A stretch of 64,000 nucleotides of DNA from Pteria penguin (GCA_035048485.1 CM068581.1:4876930-4940929); one strand, 5' to 3'; counted from the first letter of the stretch, positions 1-12,500 are shown. Notes: generated from the sequence alone by a model not told the origin. Made by a program: numbers and translations.

Positions 1-333
1 ATAAAGAAAAAGTAGACAACCATATATACATGTTTATATAAGATAAAAGTGGATAACTTCAGGTTACTAGTTTAATAGGACTTTTCAAAACACACAGACT
101 TATTCCAATGAATTCCAGTCAATCCATAACATGTCAGCTTAAATAAAACCAAAAATAATGTTTATATATACATTTTTGCGCAAAGTTTTCTAGGCTACCT
201 CGGTTACCTTACCTTGGTCACCTTGGTACTGGGATCGAATTAGGCTATGCATTTCACGTCCATTTTGACAACTTTTTCTTCGGCTTAATTTTTTTTTATG
301 AAATTCCGTCCAATTAAGTTTATATTGAAATTA

Positions 334-334
334 A

Positions 335-386
<52 letters not shown>
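334..386. repeat. (ATT)n microsatellite
   Basis: An uninterrupted ATT trinucleotide run of about 17 units. The flanking sequence from 1 to 1007 shows no convincing gene or element. Confidence 0.95.
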
Positions 387-387
<1 letters not shown>

Positions 388-1173
388 AAGTAAAGAAGAT
401 ATATAAGGGATCATTCCACAAAGAATTTCTGAATTCGGCAGTTTTATTACCGATAGCTCTTAAACCTGCTCAAAATATATATTTCAGCAGAGCTGCATTA
501 CGAACTTCCCCTGCCATCCTCGGAATGTTTCGGGGATTATTTCTGTTAAGATCTTAGCGTACTATTCCAATGACAACCCCATGTCCCAATAGATGTGAGC
601 TATTGAATAACAAAAACCCAAAATTGGGTCTACCATTGAGACTCGGGGTCGTAACAACTGCCATCATGAAAACTTCAAAACTAAGGGTTATTCCCCTTAC
701 TTCATAGCCTAGCTATGGGTATGTCCTGCTAAAGTCAAAGTAATCCACAGACCATCTAGCATTAAATCAATGACTCTTCGCCCTACACTAGAAAATGCTA
801 ATTATACAGTCAAGCTATAAAATCAGGAACTTTATGGGAGATCTTAAATTTTCCCGAGAGATTCAGTGACCGATGTACCGATGTAGGAATTCCGAAAAAA
901 AAAAAACCTTGGAAGGGAGGGGGGGAGGGGTTGGTTTCACGTGCGTATTACACAAACTACTCATTCATTTTGGTGCCAAAGCTGGGTTTTACTTGTAAAT
1001 ATGTGGTGTGGGGGTGGGGATGGCCCCCTCTAAATCCAACCCTGAGATTTACCATCATCTAAGATACTCAACAAACCACTCCACAACCAATAGCGGATCC
1101 AAGGTTCTCCACAGACAAAACACTACTGACCTTCACAAATCTGACAAGTTAATCCTAAATAAGAATGATATAA

Positions 1174-1268
1174 ATATTATTATTATTATTATTATTATTA
1201 TTTTTCTTTACTCTTATCATCATTATTATTATTATTATCATCATCATCACCACCACCACCATCACCAT
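1174..1268. repeat. compound (ATT)n / (CAT)n / (CAC)n microsatellite
   Basis: A run of ATT units passes into TTATCATC and then CAC/CAT units. This creates a spurious open frame rich in Ile, Tyr and His on the + strand that should not be annotated as a protein. Confidence 0.9.
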
Positions 1269-1388
1269 TTTTTTTTTCTCGTTACATGCCCTTTAACACA
1301 AGGTTATCTGCATTACAATTACCAAGCCACCAGTTATGTATTTACCAGTCTCACTGTCCGCGGAACGAGTGACCACTAAGAAGCGTCA

Positions 1389-3083
1389 CTATCTATATAT
1401 GGGACACGGTGCTGTCATTGGAATAGTATTACTATCTAAAGAAAACATGTCGATAGAATGGGGCCTAAAACTTGACTCTATGTAAGTCCATGCGCGCTTA
1501 GTTAAAGCGCAGTCTGATTTTGATAGTTTTCTTGACGGCTCATCTGCAACATTATCTGCTGACGCCACATAAGATATATTTAATATACATTTCATTTCCA
1601 TAATCAGGTGAAAAATCTGTTTGAAAACACCATTAAATTTAGAATTCGTGGAATACTGATTTTTCCATGCTTCAACTACAGCAACATTATCTATAGAGAC
1701 ACACAGGCGCGTATTTTGAATAACATTTTTAAGACTAACAATTGCTTTAAAAAGAGCCATGGCCTCCTTAAGCATTATCTTTTCTTTACTTTCCTCGGGC
1801 GACCAGAAATAAGAAATTTCAATTCTTTTGTAAGATGACTGAAAAACTGCCCCCCCCCCCCCCCCATTTGTAATTAGAAGCATCCGTGGATAGATCAAGT
1901 GTTACATGTCGTTCACGAAACCGCGGAAAAGGTTCATTCCATGAATCCAGAAATTTCCAGTAACTCATGATCACTTCATGCCGTAACTCCTGGTCTACAC
2001 AAATAGAAGTATTATAATAAGAATTTGCCCTAGAGATAGCATACTGACGTAAAAAGTTTAGTACCAGGAATTGCAAGAACCGTTGATATGCAAAGACCTG
2101 TAAACTTTTGAATTATTTTAGTACTAGTAGTCACTTTTTCTTGTGACAATATATATTCACGTACCGACGTGATCTTTAGCTTTCTTTTATTAGGGACGTA
2201 AAAAGATGAATTCCTTGTATCAACCTCCAAACCCAGGAAAATTAAACTTTGACATGATGAAAGAACGGACTTCGACGTGTTTAAAAAATAACCTAAACTT
2301 GCAAACACTTTTACTGCAAAACGAATTGCAATGTTAGATCTATTAGATGGATTCTCACTAGATCTGGAAAGTGTCCCTCTGTATTCCTCAATTAAACGAT
2401 CATCAATGTATATATCAAACCGTTTATTGCACGATATCTCAAAAACGACATTGCCGCTAAATTAATTATGTGATACACATACGAAGAATTTTTCCAACCA
2501 AATGGCAAAGTGTTACAACAGAAATAATGTCCACCCCATTGAAAACATAAAAATTTTCTAGAAGATTCTGTCATCAAAACATGATCATAACCTGATTTAT
2601 CATCTAACTTTGTTAAATAAGACTTTGCCTTTATAGCTGCAGAAACATCATTCAGAGTATCTAACGTAAATGGAGTATCCTTCATGAAAGAATTTATATA
2701 CATGAGATTGATACAAAGTCTAGGTTTTGTTGGTTCTACAGTCAACGGGGAAATTGTGTACGGTGCTTGTACATTTCCCACAGGACCGATATACGTTATA
2801 GCTCCCGATTGCAACCTGGATACAAGTTCCTTATTTATAAATTTCCGAAATAGTTTACAGTTCACTGAATTCTTAAAATGCTTAGGAGGCGAACTCCGTG
2901 GTTATAAGTAATGCCTTGAAAAGTTCCATGAAATGTTGTGAAAAATTGTTCAATGTCTATTTTGTGATCTATCCAATCCAACACTTTTGAATCACAAGTT
3001 ATCAGTGACCAAACCTCTGCATTGTCATGTAAGGAACCAGCTACAAATTTATCACAATTATTTACAAAAATGTTATACTTCAA
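1389..3083 (-). pseudogene. DIRS-like retrotransposon RT/RNase H relic, frameshifted
   Basis: Reading the minus strand from 3083 down to 1389, consecutive open pieces give one reverse transcriptase followed by an RNase H. The order is an upstream segment with VLDWIDHKIDIEQF (2862-3083), RT core (2392-2865) with KPRLCINL, LTKLDDKSGYDHV and LPFGW, a YIDD catalytic box around 2400-2420 reached only by a frame change, LIFLGLEVDT (near 2220-2240), then RNase H with DLSTDAS (about 1880-1900), SIDN and ADNVADEPSR (about 1530-1560). This order and the 'DLSTDAS...SIDN...ADxxSR' pattern fit RT/RNase H of tyrosine-recombinase (DIRS/Ngaro-type) retroelements. At least three frame breaks are present; one falls in a G-run (C-run 1850-1865 on the + strand) in a glycine stretch. 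No tyrosine recombinase or terminal repeats were found, so the copy is incomplete. The class could instead be another RT family. Confidence 0.75.
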
Positions 3084-3502
3084 AAATGTCTTCTACATCA
3101 TCCTTTTCTAAATCAAACTGTCTACTACTACATCTACTATCTTCTACCCCAGACTGAAAAACAATAGTCTGAGTGTTTGTTGACTGTCATGCTGAAATAA
3201 GCTCGGGTTGAAAATCTTCCAAAAATTCCCATTTATGAACACTACACTCCTCTCCGTTATACTGCAAAACAAAGTACAAACTTAGGACAACGTTATTTCT
3301 TGAACAATTAGCCTTTACAGAGACATATATATACATATGTGTACATATGTCTCTGTCCTAACCTACTATATCGAAATCTCTCACCTCTTCTATGTTGACC
3401 CATTCTCCTTGATTAAAAGAATGCCATAACTTATTTTCCATAACTCACGAACTTCTTGATGTTTTACGCCATGGCGAGGTGTTACGTCTTACATTTGAAT
3501 AC

Positions 3503-3503
<1 letters not shown>
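3084..3503. other. no gene seen; one hairpin
   Basis: AT-rich sequence with no supported coding region. An 11-bp inverted repeat (CAGAGACATAT / ATATGTCTCTG) at 3318-3355 encloses a TATACATATG-rich loop. This may be the upstream non-coding part of the adjoining retroelement relic, but terminal repeats could not be shown. Confidence 0.5.

Positions 3504-3559
<56 letters not shown>
3504..3559. repeat. (TG)n microsatellite
   Basis: Some 24-27 TG units ending in CGCGCG. Open frames through it (poly Thr-His) are artefacts. Confidence 0.95.
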
Positions 3560-4747
3560 TGAAATACGTGTGCTTCAAATCATTGCCAGTGATGATACCT
3601 AAATCTTCTTGTTTATTTATAAGTGTATTTTCTTTGTCTTCCATAGTGTCTCTGTAGAGTGTGGTAGTGTAGACTTGTGAGACTTCACGAGACATGATAT
3701 GCCGTCACCTTTGTATTTGACATTTTAATGATCCGTTTACAGTACGTACCTGACCGAGGGGGTAACGGTGTAAATTGCTAATAGTTGTTATGGACGAGTT
3801 ATTTGGAGTCCTCGGTTCAAGGGAATTAAGGACATACCCGGCTCGCAAAACTTGTATAAATCTGTACTAAATAGTACCTCTTATCAAATGCACTTAATAA
3901 CAAGAAAGATAACTCTAATTTGATCAGGTGTAAAGCTCCAGGGTTGCCAGGAATACTGCAAATACAGATTTTTTCTGTCTTTTCACCGGAAATTTTTCAA
4001 TTTCTTTGCTTAATTCAAGGGATTATTTATCCAATATATTTCATTTCCGATATGAAGAAAAAAAATCCGCCATAAAAGAAAATATTGAGAAATGTTTGTT
4101 TTTGCCTATACATGGTAATGAAAAATGTTTGAACCAGTCAATCAAGAAAGTTGAATAAACTCAAACTTTTCCTTTGGTAACCACATCAGAAGTCACTATG
4201 AGTCCCTATAATATACCATAAGAAGAAACTGTTTCAGTTTTGAGGCAAATTTATCCTAAAACTGAATAAGTAGAATATGACCTTAATACCAGGTTATCTA
4301 TTACTGACTCCGGATAGCGCGGGAATTTAATTTGAAAAGAAAAGCGTATGTGAGATTTAAATCGACGAGATTTTTATCCTCTGAGGCCCCCCCCCTCCCA
4401 ACCCCCTGATTTTTAAGTCTTTGTAGATCAGAGCCATCTGAAAATTAGTCTGTCTCTGTTGTAAATATTATACACCCAAGTACACTCCCTTGTGTCAGAG
4501 ACACTATATGTCTGCTTGTGGCGGTCCACCATTGACTCCAGCACATTTAGATTCCATATTGCTACCCGATATTTTCCGTCATTTATAAAGTCTTCTAACT
4601 ACATATAAAGTGTGTATGTCTCTAATAGTGTGATCCACATATGTTGTAACCTTTACATAAGAGCCTTTGTTGAGGAACTTTGTTGAATGCCTTCTAAAAA
4701 TCAATATGCATGGTGTCTACTGTGTTATGTTTGTCTATGTCACTTGT
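3560..4747. other. intergenic, nothing recognised
   Basis: AT-rich sequence with no coding signal, tandem array or element ends that I can recognise. A C-run occurs near 4387-4395. Confidence 0.4.
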
Positions 4748-4761
4748 CCAATCATCTATGA

Positions 4762-5036
4762 TTGATTGATTGATTGATTGATTATTGTTTTACGTCACTT
4801 CACGATTATTTCACGTATATGGTCACGGCATCTGCCTGATGCATTGCATACAAATTCAGACCTTCGCAACGGACCCGCCCGAAGGAGCGAGGGATCTTTT
4901 ACGTGCCACGCCTACCGTGACACGGGACCTACTGTCTCATCCGAAAGACAGAACACCGATGTGGCCAGGACGGGAGTCGAACCCGGGACCTCTCGATCAC
5001 GAGTCGAGCACCTTATCCATTAGGCCACACCGGCTT
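4762..5036 (-). mobile_element. tRNA-derived SINE (family A), full length with target-site duplication
   Basis: Minus-strand copy. Its head reads GCCGGTGTGGCCTAATGGAT..., followed by a B-box-like GGGTTCGACTCC near 4980, a conserved central body (GTTCTGTCTTTCGGATGAGACAGTA on the minus strand) and a (TCAA)n tail at 4759-4783. It is bracketed by 14-bp direct repeats with one mismatch, at 4748-4761 and 5037-5050 (CCAAT[C/T]ATCTATGA), as expected for target-primed insertion. Related copies lie at 24383-24631 and 45648-45921. Confidence 0.88.
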
Positions 5037-5050
5037 CCAATTATCTATGA

Positions 5051-6300
5051 ATTCAATTAGTTATGTCAGAGGTATGATAAAAAAAGTCCTCGCCCAGATA
5101 TGCTTTAATACATAAATAAATAAATATAAAACCCCAATCAAACCACTGTATTCAATCACATTGAATGTTTTTGTAGAGATGTAGTGTTCACAATTTTGAT
5201 CTTGAATCTAAGAAACAAAGCATGCATTTGATTCACCCTGGCTCGCCACCTCATAAAAAATCAAGAGGGTTTTCTCAACAGTAAAAGTCATCACGCCTCT
5301 ATTTATAGGTATAATTAAGGAATAATCATGATTGAGTTTCTTGAGGAAGGCCGCACAGTAAATGGTGCATATTAAATAGCATGTGTCATAAGATTGCGAG
5401 AAAGAGGAGAGCTATAGGGATGCTAACCACGCAGAGGCGTTCTGCTCTTTCAGGGTAATGCACGCTTTCCAAATTCAATGACAACTGCGACGGGACTGAT
5501 GCACCTTCCAGATAATTCTTTCTCATGCCCCATATTCTCGAGATTAAAATTACCCCATCTACATTTAAATTAATGCTTTGTTTTCCCAAAACTAAAATCA
5601 AAAATATTACCACGTGGTAAGAATTTTAGAAGCAATGAGAGTGTCCTGAAGCTGTATATGAATACTAAATAAGGTACTAGAATGAAGCAATTTTCAAAAA
5701 TGGATTCACAAAGTCAGGTGTCCAGACTGAGAGGCGGGTTGGTAAGAAAGTGTATTGAAGTGTACTCAAAAGTTGAGCGTTATACTTCATATAACGATGA
5801 AGAGATTGTATTGAAATATAATGACACTTTCTTTTTGAAATCGTGTGTATTCCGAAGTACATGGGACATAGACCATTTTTATTATACATTGTATACTGTA
5901 CAAGAATACATGTAGCCTTTTCTAAAACCGTATTGATGTTCAGTAGCCTAAATAAACTGTTCGTGGATTTCATTTACATCTATAAAGAATCAATTATGAA
6001 CACAAAAGCTCCTAAAGTGAAAACGGAAAATATAGAATTCGAAATAGTTTATTAGCGAAACAACTTTAACATAGATAGAAGAGCTCTGCCTCTGGACTAC
6101 TGTAGTTATGAGCAGACGCCAAATGTAACGACCGGTGACGACGGTGGGACTCAAACGCTGTAGACCTATCATGTAACTTATTCTTGTCTTAGCCTACTAA
6201 CATTTAAAAGCTATACTGTATTCTGTTATTTGCCCTGCTCTCTCTAAATATTTTTTCAATGTCTCATTTTATTCCATACTGTATACTGATATAGCCTAAT
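5051..6300. other. intergenic, nothing coding supported
   Basis: The sequence has short overlapping open frames on both strands but none with recognisable protein similarity. A mariner-end-like stretch (GGTATGATAAAAAAAGTCCTC) begins near 5071. The segment 5757-5790 recurs exactly, inverted, inside a LINE at 15211-15244. Confidence 0.4.
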
Positions 6301-6304
6301 AGTC

Positions 6305-6660
6305 TGCCCGGAATAAAGCAAATGGAAATTAATAAAAAGTTTGCAAACGTGCTGTTTTAGTCATGTTAGTTAAATAGACATCAATTATTACATACAATAT
6401 ACATATTTATATAGTGTATATATACAAGTTGAAAGCTGTTGGGCAAGTAACAGGATCTTGCTAAATCATATAAATGTTTTACAATATTAGTTTTATTCCC
6501 TATAATACGGAATAAAGCTAATGGAAATTAATGAAAATATTCAAACATGCTGTTTTAGTCAAGGAAACATCAATTATTACACAAAACATATGTATATATA
6601 TACCATATATACACAACAGTTGAAAGCTGCGGGGCAATTATAAATAAATAACAGGATATT
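6305..6660. repeat. two direct copies of a ~170-bp unit
   Basis: The segments starting near 6309 (CGGAATAAAGCAAATGGAAA) and near 6509 (CGGAATAAAGCTAATGGAAA) share the same order of blocks: TGCTGTTTTAGTCA, CATCAATTATTACA, a TATATA-rich core and GTTGAAAGCTG...GGGCAA. This indicates an old segmental duplication or a tandem pair of a non-coding element. Confidence 0.75.
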
Positions 6661-7093
6661 GCCTTCAGTTCCTTCCCATACAGTCCTATGGCGCAGGCCG
6701 ATTGTGATACACAATTGCACTTTTCTAGCTGTATTATAATTTATTTACGGGGAATAAACTTCAAAATCTATGTAAAACTAGCTATATAGTTTTGTATGAA
6801 TCTAACTAAAATTATCCATCATAGTTTGGTTTTTAGGCAATTGTAATCGAAAGCAGTCTGAAAACTTACGATTTTATGAAAATTGGGGACAGGTGAAAGT
6901 TTTTAAATCTTTGGATAATACCATCTTTAATAGATACTTTGTAGAAAAAATCTAGTACTATTCAATAAAAATCATTGACTATAAGGAGAATTATAATTTC
7001 GTGACGTTTTCTAAATGTCGTATCGAAAAGTGCGATTGTGTATCACAATTGGCTTGTGCCACAGGACAGTACTGTATGTGAAGAAACTGAAGC
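6661..7093. mobile_element. foldback/MITE-like element with ~67-bp inverted ends
   Basis: The left arm 6661-6727 and the right arm 7025-7093 are inverted copies: TTCAGTT[C/T]CTTC.CATACAG, then CCTRTGGC.CA.GCC, ATTGTGATACACAAT and GCACTTTTC. The right arm has a small extra ACTGT. The interior carries no transposase. A similar arm-like fragment appears near 55674-55702. The family is not identified. Confidence 0.75.
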
Positions 7094-7130
7094 CCTCCCC
7101 ACACATAACAAATTACCAAATAGTAAACAG

Positions 7131-7302
7131 GGGCAGGCTTGGTGTAGTGGTTAAGCGCTTGGCTTGCGGCGCCGACGATCCGGGTTCGATTCCCGGGTTG
7201 CGCCACTATGTTTAAGAGGTTGGTTACCTCCTGCTTCCATGTCGCGATATAACTGAAAAATTGTTGAAAGCGACGTAAAACACCAATCAACCAACCAACC
7301 AA
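7131..7302 (+). mobile_element. tRNA-derived SINE (family B) with target-site duplication
   Basis: The tRNA-like head has an A-box-like TTGGTGTAGTGGTTAAGCGC and a B box GGGTTCGATTCC (about 7182-7194). It is followed by a body (GGTTGGTTACCTCCTG, CGACGTAAAACACC) and a (CAAC)n tail. Direct repeats CCAAATA[G/A]TAAACA lie on both sides (7116-7130 and 7303-7318). Related copies are at 38899-39036 (minus, shortened head) and 60446-60540 (decayed). Confidence 0.88.
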
Positions 7303-7318
7303 CCAAATAATAAACAAG

Positions 7319-8460
7319 TGTGGGGAAAGGCAAACTGAAGCTATATAGACTATAGTGTCTTAAAACTAAAAGGGTTATTTTTAAGGGGCATATATTACTA
7401 TTAATATTATTATTTCAGTATTTAAATCTTGAAATGTTGCAGCAACACCTCATTTGAGAGACAATCACTCATTTGTGTAATGATCTCCGTTTTCAGTAAT
7501 TAATTTCAGATATGGAGAAGAATTCGACTAGTAATAAATTTCAAAATTTTTTTTAGAATTTTGGCTTCATGCATACTTAGTACTCATTTGGCACATCTTT
7601 GCCTTTGGAAGTTAATACTTGCATGTATACTACATATTTCCTGGAAGATACTGAATACAGAATAGTGTACAAAAGAAGTTGGTCTTTTAAACTTATCATT
7701 TTTGAGATTATAGCCACACACAGCTAGATCAGATGTTTCAACTACAAACTCCAAAACTGTAAGACAAATAGGTTGATTAACTTTTTTGTAAAATACATTT
7801 TGTGTGTTATGAAGAATTGCGCCCTTTTGAATTGATATCAAAATTTTAGTATATACTGACAGTTCTGTAGTTAGCGAGTCTACTTTAAAATGATTTTATG
7901 AATTTACGAAATATTTTCATTTGATGATTCGCAATATATAACAGGGTTTTCCTTGGGATTTTCAATTTAGGAGTGTAATAGCGTGTTGAATAGATCATTA
8001 TGCTTATTGTTTTTAAGGTTCTTTATTGGTGTACAATGATATAAAACCCTGTAACATATAAATAATATTTACATAGATGACTTCATTACACGTATTATAG
8101 TAATTCAATAAATTCAAGGTGAATGATATATTCACTTAAAATGATAATAACACAAATATATCAATGATACATCTTAAACAGTGTCACTACAAGAAAGATA
8201 ACTCTTGTAGTATAATAACTGATAAGAATCTATATTATTTCATACGTGTAATTTTAATAAACAATTAAAATCATATTTGAAATAACGTAATCACCTGTTT
8301 GTGGAACAAGGTACTCCACTTTACGAAGAAAGTCTTATTTAGCTGTAGATCTATTTACTACATGTTATTTATATAAGTTTGCGTAAATCCATATCAGTCA
8401 TGTACGTATGCGTCTTTTCAGTTGGAAAACAAAGTAAGAAGTGACAAAGGCTACTCACGG
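7319..8460. other. nothing coding recognised
   Basis: AT-rich sequence upstream of the promoter-like cluster. No array, element end or coding block was recognised. Confidence 0.4.
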
Positions 8461-8462
8461 GT

Positions 8463-8539
8463 GGCGGGAAAGGGGTAAATGGACTTACAATTGGCTATTT
8501 GAGTCACATGACGGAATATGTACTAATGACGTATATAAG
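8463..8539 (+). promoter_or_regulatory. promoter-like cluster ahead of the BCL2L13-like gene
   Basis: Within 77 bp the + strand shows an E2F-like GGCGGGAAA (8463-8471), an inverted CCAAT (ATTGG, 8490-8494), an M-box/CLEAR-like GTCACATGAC (8503-8512), a CRE-like TGACGTA (8527-8533) and a TATA box TATATAAG (8532-8539). Such motifs occur by chance, but the density and order are those of an animal core promoter. It lies about 0.8 kb before the first supported exon. The assignment is an inference without transcript evidence. Confidence 0.4.
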
Positions 8540-8569
8540 TATGATATTTAAATGAGTAGCGTAGCCAGT

Positions 8570-8589
8570 ATGCATGTTGACTGTAATAT
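8570..8589 (+). CDS. candidate first coding exon of the BCL2L13-like gene
   Basis: The next exon (9353-9574) has no in-frame Met before its conserved block and needs two bases from upstream. An ATG at 8570 opens MHVDCN plus two bases and ends at GTAAAT (8590). This gives exactly the phase required, and codon M is completed by the first base of the next exon. It lies about 30 bp after the TATA box. A 20-nt exon is too short to prove by reading, and the true start may be elsewhere. Confidence 0.25.
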
Positions 8590-9352
8590 GTAAATGTATA
8601 GGTTGGAAGTTTATATTTTAAATGTAAAATAATAAATACCATTTCTATACTACTACAGGAGTCCATGGACTCCCACACTTCCAAGTTTAGGGGTTTATAT
8701 TGTAATTTAGGAGTCCACATTACATTGAGATTTTATCATTAAAACTAGGTTGTTGAATGAGTAGTTGCATCACTTGTAAATTGTAGATTTTGTGTATTTC
8801 TACACCAAAACAGATTAAAGAATAATCTTATTTTATTCAGTTTCATTGCATTGGAATAAAAATTTATATAATGTACAAATAAGTTAAAAGAATGAAATAT
8901 GGGGTAAAAATACCTGGCAGAAATACCTTTCAAGGTACCCTTAAAGTTTTGTTGAATTTTGACTAGATCTGTTCAAGGGAAGATCCAGGACATATGAAAC
9001 TAGATGGTACACTCCTTTGTGAAGGGAAATTTCAGAAAAATTGTCTAGAATAATAAAAAAAAAAACCAAGTAAATCTACACATGCTATTTATGCAAATGT
9101 ATTATTGTATTCTAGAAGGATATGGCATTGCTTTAACATTGGATTCTGAAGTGAACTATTTACTTACGAAAATTCTGTTATGATGTGCTTAATGTGGAAG
9201 TGATCTAGGTCCATTTGGCCTTCTTATTTCATGGTATTTAGTACAGTTTGCCTTAAAGAAATGTGAATGAATAGTTTTTGAAATGGCATGTAAGAACAAT
9301 AGTTAAAATCTTGCATTTAATTCACTCAAATGAGTGATTTTATCATTTTCAG

Positions 9353-9574
9353 GTATGGAAATGAAAAGAAACAAACAGTAACTCAGAATGAAGACAGCAA
9401 AGAATCAAAAAGCCAGTCAACAGATAGGCAGCATTCTGACCACTCTGAAACTACTGAAACATTCAATTTTGAAACCAAATTTGTAGTTTTGAATTTCCTA
9501 TGTTTTGACCCTCAAATGTCCCCACCATCAAGAATTTACACTCCTAACAGCACTTCTGACTCAGACAACCTAGT
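9353..9574 (+). CDS. BCL2L13: BCL2L13-like exon 2 (BH4-like helix)
   Basis: The acceptor is ATTTTCAG and the donor GT|GTAAGT at 9575. The exon is 222 nt; it enters needing one base and leaves with two. It encodes a hydrophilic Lys/Ser/Gln-rich leader and then ETFNFETKFVVLNFLCFDP. That block lines up with the N-terminal YETKYVVLSYL of mammalian Bcl-rambo, its BH4-like helix. The exon has no in-frame Met before the helix, so an upstream exon must exist. Confidence 0.85.
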
Positions 9575-12500
9575 GTAAGTGTTTTATAGATTTCATACAC
9601 AAAAAGAGAAGAATTATAATAGAATTCATACAAGGTGAAAAACAATAAAAGAAAATTTCATGTATGACTGTATCTAATAATTTACCTCCATGATACTTTC
9701 TAAATTAATTTTCATTATTTAAATGAAACTGAATGAAAGAGGCACTAAAATCTGGGTGCAAAATTTATTCTAATGCAGAAATACACACTTTTCGTTAAAT
9801 TTGATGAGATTGTTTGAGGAATTCTGCAACTATTGCAGCTACCAAAGCTTAATTTTGCTTACAGAAGCCCAGTTAACACTTGCTTCATTTTTGGGGTTTT
9901 TTTTGGCTGCATATCAGGGCACACACCCTTCACATATATTAACAGTTGAAGAGTGACATTTGGCAGGGTTATATACCATACCAGTGAAAATTAAACTGAA
10001 ACCATAGATCAATTAAGGCTGTAATTCCTTCTTCTAATTACAATGGATGATTCCGATTCAGTTCTTCAATAGGGTGTTGGGGACATTCTTTTTCTAATGG
10101 GGGTATGTACAGATTCAAATCAATATATCACTGGTTATACAGAACAAATGTTACAGACTGATTTGGTTAGATTTCTTCCAGACCAGTCGGTCTACCACTC
10201 TTTCAGTCATTATAGACTGATAGGATTTTCTATAGACATTGTCTGTCAGGCCACCATCGATTTTCCACACTGTGTAGGGAGAAGGGTCTTGAAGTAATGT
10301 AGAGCACTCTCTGTTCCACTCAACAAATCCATTGTTGTTGTTAAATGATATGTAAAACATTGTACAATAGAATAGTAGTCCAATTTGTTTGTATGATCTT
10401 TGATAATGGGATGCTTATTGATTCACTTTATAAAACCCTATCTAGTACAACCTGACACCCTGTTATCAAAATTCTGTTCATCTTCCTCTGGCTGTATTAC
10501 TGATTATACTAGTTCACATTCCATGTACAAGGTATGATTAAAAAGTTCTCAGCCCTATGTACTTAGGAATACCCAGGATTGAAAGAATTGTCACCTCTAG
10601 TTAGCTATAGGTCTTGTATTTGGCCCCTCTACAGCCTTATGCAGACTTTTACTTGAACGTTGCACGCTGACTAACAGGGCGGTGGGGACTATATGACGGG
10701 CCTTGTCCAAACTTCTTTCAGAGGAGACATGGTCCTGAACCTCGTCCCCTCTGACTGTTAGTCGGGACTCCTACAGATCTAGGGTCTTAACTCGCTTTCA
10801 GACTGGCAGAGCACGGTTTATCATGTTGATGTCGCATATATTTTTATACCATTATGTGTTTTACAATACCTTACGTGTTTATATTTTTATGACCTCTCAG
10901 TATGCGATACCTGTTGACCCTTGTTCTTTACATGGAGGATTATTTATAAATTTTTAAATGTACGTCTTTTGACAACTTTTGACAAAATATGTCTACTCTT
11001 CAAGTAGACATATTTTGTTATTTTCCATTTGTTTTTCATTTTCACTGATTTTGTATGTCCTCTGGTTTTATGATTTTTGGACTTGTGCTTTGGATTTATC
11101 CATCATCTCTACATTTTGATTGTTCTGCTGTTACGGTGAGTGGGAAGGTGGGCCCGTAAACCAATTAACCACACCATTTGTTTGGCTTTTGTCAAATTAA
11201 ATGACCGTCCTAAGTCAGTATCATAATTGCACTACAATCAAATATTTTTGTAATGTGTTAAATGTTCTATTATATTATTTATATTCATGTATTGTATAGC
11301 TCCATGGTGACTTCTGCCACATAACTGAGCCAGTAACTCCTCTTTTTTCTTTCCTCTCCTCTTTTTCACAATCCTGTGACACAGCCTCTTTAACTTATTT
11401 GCATAATAAGAACCATTTATTGTTTGGCCTTCCTTAAAAAATCTGTCATGATATTCCCTGCTTGTTCCTAAAAAGTATAGAGGCCATGACTTTCCCAGTT
11501 GAGGAAACTCTCTCAAATTTTTTTAGGAGGTAATGAGCCAGGGTGATCCATTGCATGCTTTGTTCCTTAGATTCAGGATCAATATGGTGAGTCCAGGTTG
11601 CATCACGATTCAATCCATAAAATTTTCGGGATCATCTTCATAGCTTGACAAAAGAGACATCATGTCTGTTTCTCTTCAAAATTCCAGGGACCAATTTAGC
11701 GAAAATCTTAAAACACATGAGAGTTGTTGGTTAGAATTGATTTAACAGTCCCTTAACTTATTCCTACTTCTCTGGCTACATCTCTATCAAAGGTTTCGTC
11801 TTTTGTCACACATGACACTTAGAGTGTGCACAAATCAGTATTTTGGTCTGTGATAGTCTCCTTGGGACGTCCAGACCTTTCATCATCTTCAGTGTTCTCC
11901 CTCCCTTTCAGAATTTCAGCTGCACATGTTTTAGCTTTACAGGTGACTCCTTTGGAAGGGTTAATTTTTATAAAGTTCTCATAAATTTCATCAGGAGTAA
12001 TATTCTAATATTGCATATTATACTTAATCACTGCACAAATTTAAATTTCTCCATTTTGGTGGTTTGACTAACCCTTTAACTTTTAACAGAGAATTCCTTG
12101 TACATATGTATAATGAAAAGCTTTGAAATGCTATTCTCTTTACCAAAAATGTTCAATGTGATTGAGTAATGGTTTGAAAGGGGTTTTACTTTTATATTGT
12201 ATCAAAGTATATTGGGCAGAGAATTTGATTATACTTCTTTATTGTATCAAAGTATATCGGACAGAGAATTTGATTATACTTCTTTATTGTATCAAGGTAT
12301 ATCGGACAGAGAATTTGTTTATACTTCTTTATTGTATCAAAGTATATCGGGCAGAGAAATTGATTATACTTCTTCATTTTATCAAAGTATATCGGGCAGA
12401 GAATTTAATTATACTTCTTTATTGTATCAAAGTATATCGGTCAGAGAATTTGATTATATTTCTTTATTGTATCAAAGTATATCGGGCAGGGAATTTGATT

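Noticed and set aside
1008..1379. 123-residue frame with Ile and His runs
   Set aside because: It is composed of ATT and CAC microsatellites.
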